Below are positions 54,701 to 61,300 of a stretch of 64,000 bases of DNA, one piece after another. Each line of letters opens with the position of its first letter. The first letter of the stretch is position 1. This DNA comes from Paenibacillus apiarius. GTDB taxonomy: Bacteria > Bacillota > Bacilli > Paenibacillales > Paenibacillaceae. The DNA lies in the NCBI RefSeq assembly GCF_017052585.1, contig NZ_JAFFHZ010000002.1, forward strand, positions 62,001 to 126,000. Reading direction: 5' to 3'. The notes under the pieces were generated by a model. It was not told the DNA's origin. It was given only the letters and a program-made list of their open reading frames with translations, and searched no databases. Position numbers and translations under genes: made by a program.

Positions 54701-55268
54701 AGTCAAATTGAAATGCGGCTTCTGCGGCTGCAATTTGTTCCAATGAAGCAGTATGTATGTTTGTATAGGAAACGAGTGTATTGACGATAGGAAGTCCTTG
54801 GGGATTCACTTGCAAATTCAATTGCCGAAACATTTTACGGAAAGGAAGATGCTGATGCTCAAGCGCCTCGCTGACTGACGCTTTGATTTGCCCTAACAAC
54901 GATTTGAACGTGCTTTCACTGTTCACATTATTTTTAATCACCAGAAAATCATGGATAGGCGGATGCTCCCCATGTAACGCCGTATATGCAGGCATACCTA
55001 CCAACACATTTTCGCGATTAGTATATTTATAGAGCAAACTTGTCACGCCTGCCAATACGATCATGTACACGGCCATATCCGATCCGTTCGCCAGGGTGAT
55101 GATTCTTTGTGACAACTCAGGCGGCAGTGTGCGATTCATGACGCTCATGGTGTTTACGCGTCCCCTGTTGTTATCGGAGGAATTGCTGTATGGCAGAATG
55201 CTTATGCTGTCTTCGGAATCAAATTTCTCGTTCCAATAAGCCTCTTCCTTATCAAACACCGACTTCAT
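45756..55268 (-). CDS. pbtC: NRPS, three modules with thioesterase (Val, basic residue, Ile)
   Basis: The 3170-residue synthetase is organised as follows. C-terminal lobe of a condensation domain only, 1-245 (no HHxxxDG). A 260-755, T with Ser801. C 850-1290 (HHIISDG 981-987), A 1305-1795, T Ser1843. C 1895-2330 (HHIISDG 2023-2029), A 2340-2830, T Ser2880. Thioesterase 2935-3170 (GYSLGG, Ser3004; His3134 likely base). Pocket residues read by hand give DAFWLGGTF (Val), DVGDVGSID (Orn/Lys/Dab class) and DGFFLGVVF (Ile-like). There is no E domain, so the three residues should be L. The TE releases, probably by macrolactonisation. The order and termination match positions 11-13 of paenibacterin (Val-Lys-Ile). 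ATG 55268 follows AGGGGATGTTTACGA. The enzyme is cytosolic and follows the upstream synthetase by 116 bases. Confidence 0.9.
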   Translation of the reverse strand: MKSVFDKEEAYWNEKFDSEDSISILPYSNSSDNNRGRVNTMSVMNRTLPPELSQRIITLANGSDMAVYMIVLAGVTSLLYKYTNRENVLVGMPAYTALHGEHPPIHDFLVIKNNVNSESTFKSLLGQIKASVSEALEHQHLPFRKMFRQLNLQVNPQGLPIVNTLVSYTNIHTASLEQIAAAEAAFQFDFVNDRIQLRMSFDENRYRPDYVESMIEHLFRLLSVVLFQPELEIGKVELLSEHEQHHLLAILNDTAAEYPRQKTIHQLFEEQAERMPDAVAALFEDKRLTYAELNAAANRIAHLLRERGVARGTLVGISAERSLEMVIGLLGILKAGGAYVPIDPSYPEERINAMLEDTAISVLLTQAHLQTSMPNSIDSVLLDAAAETALEGSWPNLTDAAGTADDVAYIIYTSGSTGIPKGVCVTHRGVVRLVAAANYVDISSKDVFLQGSTISFDAATFEIWGSLLNGAALAILPPGNVSLTEWTEAIEQHQVTILWLTAGLFHVMVENQLQALQGVQQLLVGGDVVSKTHAKKVLERYPDIRLVNGYGPTENTTFTCCHEISAADTERLSIPIGRPIANTKVYVLDRAGKLLPVGVVGELHAGGDGLAQGYWNRPELTAEKFVDSPFVPGTRLYRTGDLARWLPDGTLEFVGRIDDQVKIRGYRIELGEVEAHLLKVESVLDAVVIARPDESGQKMLCAYYTAHAELMAGDLRAALSQELPAYMIPTHFVQVDQMPLTPNGKVDRRALPEPEGLIMTGKEHVAPRTPLESKLAQLWQEVLGLEKVSVKDSFFEIGGHSLRATTLAGKLHKEMNVSLLLRDIFRHPTIEELARFIDGMERQEYRQIPLLDERDWYPVSSAQKRLYILHQLEGAEESYNMPGVMLLEGEVDRSRFEEAFRSLIGRHETLRTGFEMVNGEPVQRVCREVNFAVEMMQASEEEADAAVRSFIRPFDLEKPPLLRVGLIELSQDRHILMYDMHHIISDGVSMGIVVEEFVRLYGGEELPPLRIQYKDYAAWQQSEPQQELMKRQESYWLQAFGGELPVLELPADYARPSVQSYEGDTFEFAIDPGLSEALRGVAAESGTTLYMVLLAAYTILLHKYTGQEDIIVGTPNAGRTHGDLQPLIGMFVNTLAIRSYPSGSKTFLEYLEEVKETSLGAFENQDYPFEELVEKLQVTRDLSRNPLFDTMFALQNMDDKDFELAGLRLKPYPAEYKVAKFDLSLDVAEGAEGMTCSLEYATALYRPESIERMAKHFGRLLEAVAHEPEARLASLRMLTEEEEEQIRHVFNDAEAGRSQQNTVPELFEEQVERTPDRIAVVHEDKQLTYRELNERANGLARTLRAEGVKPEQLVGIMADRSLEMIVGIMAILKSGGAYVPIDPQYPEDRIHYMLDDSNAQVLLAQRHLQARAAFSGRRIMLDEEAFYDADGSNLEPVNQPEHLSYVIYTSGTTGKPKGVMIEHRQMAVLAAAWDREYGLQEESMRWMQWASFSFDVFSGDLIRALLHGGELILCPEDSRANPAEIYELIRKHRIQMFDVTPSLAIPLMEYVYENKLDISSMKLAVVGADHCPKEEFQKLLERFGSHMRIINSYGVTETTIDACYFEQASTEGLRTVPIGKPLPGVTMYILDEHHSLLPVGITGELYIGGPCVGRGYWKRPDLTAEKFVDNPFAPGERMYRTGDLARWLPDGNVEYLGRIDHQVKIRGYRIEIGEVESQLLKTPFIRETVVVAREDVSGQKSLCAYFVAERELTVSELRRALAAELPGYMIPSYFVQLERLPLTPNGKIDRKALPAPEGSAHTGAEFVAPRTPLEAQLARIWQEVLGLTDVSVKDNFFDLGGHSLRATTLASKVFKEMHINLPLRDVFRYPTIEELAEMIAGMKKQEYAVIPLAEERDVYPLSSAQKRLYIVSQLEGAELSYNMPGVLTLEGPLERTRFEGAFQQLIARHEALRTGFEMVNGEPVQRIYRDTGLTVEYAQADEGEAEKIVQRFIRSFDLKLPPLLRVGLIEIERERHILMFDMHHIISDGVTMGILVDEFARLYAGEDLQPLRIQYKDYAVWQQSEDRSGQLRRQEAYWLERLQGELPVLELPTDYVRPAVQKFDGDAVLFTIDPYLSEQLRRLASDSGSTLYMVLLAAYTALLHKYTGQEDIIVGTPIAGRSHGDLEPLIGMFVNTLATRNYPASEKAFVSYLEEVKETTLGAFENQDYPFEDLVEKVRVSRDLSRNPLFDTMFSLENTEQGDIEIEGLQLKSYPNEHITAKFDLTFHAEEGEEGILCSMVYATALYKRNTVERMTLHFKQLLKSIAHDPRVPLSSLNMMTAQERKEMIGVFNDTETKYPREKTIQHLFEEQVERTPDAAAIAYGDERLTYRELNGRANRLARTFRTKGVQADRLVGLMAERSLEMIVGILAILKAGGAYVPIDPEYPEERVRYMLEDSGAKIILTQHKLQSRIPVQASFVLLDDECSYSADDSNLEQNNGPADLAYVIYTSGTTGKPKGNLTTHRNIVRVVQGTSYIDFSERDNVLQLSNYAFDGSTFDIYGALLNGAKLVLIPQETLLEVGKLAGLIERERISVMFITTAFFNILIDMKADCLRHIRTILFGGERVSISHVRKAFHQLGPGKIKHVYGPTESTVFATCHDVNEVAEDAVTVPIGRPISNTTIYIVNAQNDLQPIGVAGELCIAGDGLARGYLNRPELTAAKFVDNPFAPRERMYRTGDLARWLPDGTIEYVGRLDDQVKIRGYRIELGEIETHLLKVQPIQEATVLARESDSGEKRLCAYYVAERPLPANELRGILAQDLPGYMIPLHFVQLDRMPLTPNGKVDRKALPAPEDHLMTGTEYVAPRTKQEAQLAQIWQEVLGLEKIGVHDNFFELGGHSISLMQLIHRIYIELGAEIALHNVFQRPTVEAMAYEIVKAEYEEKSSSQFTKLNENGLVNVFCLPPGFGYGLSYLELAKQMENSCILYGIDFIDDAESYEDMLDRYVDAAVAIQSQSPYVLLGYSLGGNLTFEIAKAMEKRGYRVSDIIMLDSSRKLAAQTVDEFESDIDQMLEAVGEQEMQLLSNPLIRERVKHKMRAYWTYGSQLVNTGAVEANIHALIAEDSDADRPDNVTSALWDGATRQAYCEHRLIGVHEDVLLPGFIEQNVKVIQAVVHQIIEQTRGVHEVLSR
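46629..48272 (-). repeat. Ile A-T unit near-duplicate of 59992-61645
   Basis: The last A-T unit of this synthetase and the first complete A-T unit of the upstream synthetase are near-identical across the substrate-binding core (ERISVMFITTAFFN, ADCLRHIR, ILFGGERVS, KIKHVYGPTESTVFATC in both). This suggests duplication or gene conversion. Confidence 0.6.
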
Positions 55269-55302
55269 TCGTAAACATCCCCTATCCTACTGTTTTTATT
55301 GA

Positions 55303-55348
55303 AAAAGACCGGGAGTGTGCGGGCCGAATTAGATCGAACGCACACTCC
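55303..55348 (-). terminator. Terminator-like hairpin between the two NRPS genes
   Basis: On the minus strand GGAGTGTGCG and CGCACACTCC form a perfect ten-pair stem (55348-55312), and TTTTT follows six bases later. It may attenuate or stabilise the operon transcript before the second synthetase. Confidence 0.5.
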
Positions 55349-55384
55349 TGGATCCATGTGCTTGTTTAGTCCGTCTGAAATCGT

Positions 55385-58300
55385 CTAGAATGCAAACTCT
55401 ATCGTTTCAATAGAACGCTGATTGTTAACGGATTGCTCATTGCACTTGATATCGCGTAACCGAATGTGGGGGTCTTCGGCGATTTGAGCCAGCACAAGCA
55501 GGAAGTCTCTCATGATCTTCTGAATCATGGCAGCCTTGAACAATCTCGTGCCGTATTGGAAGCCTCCCTTAATTACATCATTGTCTTCAGAAACGAACAG
55601 CGTGAGATCGAATTTCGCATCGATCGGATTGTCAAGCGCATAAGGAGACAAGGTTAGAGCTTCCAATCGCGCCTCATGGTCCTCTGTATTTTGCATGACA
55701 AACATCGTGTCGAACACCGGATTCCGGTTTGCGGCCCATTGCACATTCAGGCGTTCCACCAGTTCCTCGAATGGATAATCTTGATGCTCGAAGGCGCCCA
55801 AGGCCGTGTCCTTCACTTCCTCCAGATAGGACAGGAAGGTCTTGTCTCCAGCCGGCTGATTGCGAATGGCCAATGTGTTGACAAACATCCCGATGAGCGG
55901 CTCCAAATCCGCATGCCCTCTTCCCGCAACAGGAGTTCCCACGATGATGTCTTCCTGTCCGCTGTATTTGGAAAGCAGCACGGTATACGCAGACAATAGC
56001 ACCATGTATAGCGTGCTTTCGCGATTCGACGCAAGCTGGCTCAACCGTTGGGTAAGAACAGCGTCGACTTCGAACTCGATCTGCGCTCCTTCGAAGCTGC
56101 GGACGGCAGGCCGATCGTAATCGGTCGGCAGTTCGACAACCGGCAATTCCCCGGCCAGCTTCTCCAGCCAATACGCTTCCTGGCGTTTCATGTGCTCGCT
56201 GTGCACTCCGGACTGCTGCCACACCGCGTAATCCTTGTATTGAATGCGGAGCGGCGCCCGCTCCTCGCCCGCATACAACCGTGCGAACTCGCTCACCAGA
56301 TTCCCCATGGAAGCACCGTCGGAAATAATGTGATGCATGTCGAACATCAAAATATGACGCTCTCGTTCCAATTCCACCAGCCCGACACGGAGCAGAGGCG
56401 GCTTCTTCAAATCAAACGCGCGGATGAAGCGGCGAATGAGCTGCTCGGCTTCTTGCTCGGAAGCGGCCTTCCGGTGCTCCACGGCAAACGTCACGTTGCG
56501 GTGAACCCGCTGCACCGGCTCGCCGTCTGCCATTTCGAAGCCGGTGCGCAGCGTCTCATGCCGAGAAACCAGCTTCAAGAATGCCAATTCAAAGCGCTCG
56601 CGATCCAACGTTCCTTCGAGGGACACTATTCCCGGCATGTTGTAGCTCAGATCTGCCCCTTCCAATTGGCTCACGATATACAGCCGTTTCTGGGCCGATG
56701 ACAACGGGTAGACGTCTCGTTCTTCAGCCAGCGGGATCGCGGCGTACTCCTGCTTGTCCATTCCAGCTATCAGCCCGGCCATCTCCTCGATTGTCGGGCA
56801 CCGGAACACGTCCCGCAGCGGCAGATTCACGTTCATTTCTTTGAACACCTTGCTAGCCAACGTCGTCGCGCGCAAGGAGTGCCCGCCGAGGTCGAAGAAA
56901 TTGTCCTTCACGCCAACGTTCGGCAGACCCAGCACCTCTTGCCAGATTCGGGCCAGCTGCGCTTCCTGCGGCGTGCGCGGCGCTACGAATTCCGCTCCGG
57001 TATGCAGGCTGCCTTCCGGCTCCGGCAGCGCTCTGCGGTCGATCTTGCCGTTCTGCGTCAACGGCATCCGGTCCAGCTGCACGAAATAAGACGGAATCAT
57101 GTATCCCGGCAGCTCCTGAGACAAGGCCCCTCTCAGCTCCGCCGCCGACAGCGGACGCTCCGCCACGAAGTACGCGCACAGCTGCTTCTGTCCTCCGTCA
57201 TCTTCCCGGGCCATGACGGTCGCTTCCTGCACGGATTCCACGCTCAAGAGCTGCGACTCCACTTCGCCGAGCTCAATCCGGAACCCGCGAATTTTCACCT
57301 GGTGGTCGCCGCGGCCCACATATTCGATGGTGCCGTCCGGCAACCACCGCGCCACATCTCCCGTCTTGTACATGCGCTCGCCCGGCGCGAACGGGTTGGC
57401 GATGAATTTCTCGTCCGTCAGTTCTTGGCGTCCCCAGTATCCGCGCCCTACGCTATCTCCTGATACATAAAGCTCCCCGGCGATGCCAATCGGCTGCAGT
57501 TCCAGCTTGCCGTTCAAGATGTAGATCGCCGTGTTCGCGATTGGCGCGCCGATTGGCGGCAGCCCGACCGCGATATCGTCCGGCTCCATCGTATAAGCGG
57601 TAACCACATGCGTTTCCGACGGGCCATAATGATTGTGCAGGCTGATGCGAAGCCGCTGCAGGCACGCTTGGACCTGCGGCGTGACGACGAGCTGCTCCCC
57701 GGCGGTAATAATGTGTCTGACACAGCCTGGGAAGCGTTCTGCCCATTCCGGCTCGGCGAAGATGAATTTCAGGAACGCGACCGGAAGATACAGCACCTCG
57801 ATCTCGTTGTCGTGAATCCATGTGAACAATTGCGCCGGATCTTTGCGAGCATCGTTCGGAATCAAGCACAGGCAGCCCCCGAACAGCAGTGCGGAGAACA
57901 TCTCCTGATAGCACACATCGAAGCTGTTCGACGCATACTGCAAGATGCGTGACGGAAGAGGAATGCTCGTTCCGGCCTGCTCGTAATGCAGCAAATTGAT
58001 CAAATTGCGCTGCTCCAGCATGACACCCTTCGGATTGCCCGTCGTGCCGGACGTGTAGATGATATATAGCAGATTCGACGAGACGCTCTCATTCGGCAAG
58101 TTCCCATCGAGCCCTTGATAGAGGGCTGCATCGTGAATGTCTATCTTTTCCGCCTCGGCCGGAATCACCTCGAACCAGGCCTGCTCCGTCAATGTCAGCT
58201 TAGCGCCGCTGTCCTCCAGCATGTAACGGATGCGCATCTCCGGATATTCCGGGTCAATCGGGACGAACGTTCCGCCCGCCTTGAGAACGGCCAATACACT

Positions 58301-61300
58301 TACGACCATGGCGATCGAACGCTCGACCATGATTCCCACGGGCCGTTCCGATCCGACACCTCTGTCCCGCAGCACCCAAGCCAGCTGATTCGCCTTCCGG
58401 TTCAGCTCCCGGTATGTCAGCTGCTCGTCACCGAAAGCGACGGCTGGCGCATCCGGCGTTCGGTCCGCCTGCTCCTCGAACAGCTGATGGATGGTCTTCT
58501 CGCGCGGATAGTCCATGTCCGTCGCGTTGAAAATATTTTGTATCCGAGCCTGTTCCTCGGCAGTCACCATCTGCAGCGAAGCAAGACTAGCACTCGGGTT
58601 TCCGGCCACGGCATCGATTAGCTTCGCAAAGTGGCCCGCCATCCGTTCCACCGTCTCGCGCTCGTATAGCTCGGTAGCATATTCGATGCTGCACGCGATC
58701 TCCTCTTCCGCTTCCTCGGCCTGGAACGTCAAGTCAAACTTCGACACGGTATGCTCGCTCTGATAGTTCGCGATATGCAGCCCGTTGATATTCATCTCGC
58801 CCTGCTCCGCATTTTGTAAAATAAACATCGTGTCAAAAATCGGATTCCGGCTCATATCCCGCGTGACCTGCACGTTCTCCACCAGATCTTCGAACGGATA
58901 GTTCTGATTCTCATAGGCGCCCAAGGTCGTGTCTTTAACCTCCTCCAGATAAGAGAGGAACGTTTTCTCGCCCGCCGGGTAGTTGCGAATGGCCAGCGTG
59001 TTGACGAACATCCCGATGAGCGGCTGCACATCTCCATGGTTTCTGCTTGCGATCGGCGTGCCTACGATGATGTCTTCCTGGCCCGTATATTTGTGCAGCA
59101 GTGTTGTGTAGGCCGCCAATAGCACCATATACAACGTTGCGCCGCTCTCGGAACCGATCTGCCGCAATGCAGCGCATTGGTCCCGGCCGATAACGAATTG
59201 CAGGATATCTCCCCGGAAGCTTTGAACGGCAGGCCGTACATGGTCCGTTGGCATTTCCAGCACCGGCAGCTCTCCGCCAAGCGCCTGCAGCCAATAGGCT
59301 TCCTGTTGCTTCATCTGCTCTTGCCGCGCGTCGGATTGCTGCCATGCGGCAAAATCCTTGTACTGAATGCGCAGCGGCTGCAGTTCTTCTCCGCCGTACA
59401 AGCGGACGAATTCATTGATGAGAATTCCCATCGACGTGCCGTCGGAAACGATATGATGCATATCGAACATCAGAATATGGCGTTCCTGAGCCAATTCGAT
59501 CAATCCTACACGCAGGAGCGGCGGCTCCTCAAGCTTGAACGCGCGAACGAATTGACGCAGCCTTGCTTCGGCTTCTTTTTCGCTTGCTTGCATATACTCC
59601 ACCGCAAAGTCCACATTCCCGTATATCCGCTGCATCGGTTCGCCGTTAATCATTTCGAAGCCGGTGCGGAACGATTCGTGCCGGGCAATCAGCTTGCGGA
59701 ACGCCGTTTCGAACCGCTCCCGATCGAGCGCCCCCTCCAGCAGCAGCATGTTCGGCATGTTATAGCTAAGCTCCGCTCCTTCCAGCTGATGCAAAATATA
59801 CAGCCTCTTCTGGGCCGATGACAGCGGATAATGCGCTTGCTCTTCGACCAGCGGAATGGATGTGTACATCTGCTGTCCCAATCCGGCAATGCGCTCAGCC
59901 ATCGCTTCGAGGGTCGGGTGCTTAAATACGTCCCGCAGCGGCAGCTCGATGCTCAGCTCCTTATGCAGCTTGCTTGCCATCGTAGTGGCGCGCAAGGAGT
60001 GTCCGCCGAGCTCGAAGAAGTTGTCATTTACGCCGACCTTCTCCAGTCCGAGCACCTCTTGCCAGATACGGGCCAACTTCTCCTCCAGAGCCGTGCGGGG
60101 CGCAATATATTCCGTGCCTGTCTGCACATGCTCTTCCGGCGCAGGCAGCGCTTTCTGGTCAACCTTGCCGTTCGGCGTCAGCGGCATCCGCTCCAGCTGG
60201 ACAAAATAGGACGGGATCATGTATCCCGGCAATTGTTGCGCCATAGCGCCGCGCAGCTCGCTAGCCGATAGCGTGCTCTCCGCCACAAAGTATGCGCACA
60301 GCTGCTTCTCGCCGCTTCCGGTTTCCCGGGCGACAACGGTCCCTTCCAGGACAGGCTGGACTTTCAGCAGATGCGCCTCCACTTCGCCTAACTCAATGCG
60401 ATAGCCGCGTATTTTAACCTGATGGTCGATTCTGCCTACATACTCGATGTTTCCATCCGGCAGCCATCTTGCCAAGTCCCCTGTCCGGTACATCCGCACT
60501 CCCGGAACGAACGGATTGTCTACGAACTTCTCCGCCGTCAACTCCGGACGGTTCAAGTAGCCCCGCGCGAGCCCGTCTCCGGCTACGCACAATTCTCCGG
60601 CCACCCCAATCGGCTGCAAGCCGTTCTCTTCGTTGACGATGTAAATCGTTGTGTTGCTGATCGGGCGTCCAATCGGAACATTGAGGGCATTCGCCGCCAC
60701 TTCATTCACGTCGTAACAAGTGGCAAAAACCGTACTCTCCGTCGGACCGTATACATGCTTGATTTTTCCTGGTCCCAAATGACGCAGCGCTTTGCGGACA
60801 TGGCTGACGGAAACGCGCTCTCCGCCGAACAAAATGGCGCGAATATGGCGCAGGCAGTCAGCCTTCACATCAACGAGCACATTGAAGAACGCGGTTGTAA
60901 TGAACATGACAGAGATGCGCTCGCGTTCAATCAGCTCTGCGAGCCGCTCTACATCCAACAAGGTCTCTTGCGGAATAAGAACGAGTCTGGCTCCGTTCAG
61001 CAAAGCTCCGTACATATCGAATGTCGATCCGTCGAAGGCATAGCTGGATAGCTGCAGCACATTGTCCTGCTCTCCAATGTCGATATAGTCAGCGCCTTGA
61101 ACGACCCGCACGATATTGCGGTGCATCGTCAAGTTCCCCTTCGGTTTGCCCGTGGTGCCCGACGTGTATATGACATATGCCAAGTCGGCAGAACCATTCT
61201 CCGGCTCCAGATTCGTGCCATCGCTGCTGTAAGAACGCTCATCATCCAGGATGACGCGTGTCCCTGTTCCCGGAATCCGCTCTTGCAGATGACGCTGCGT

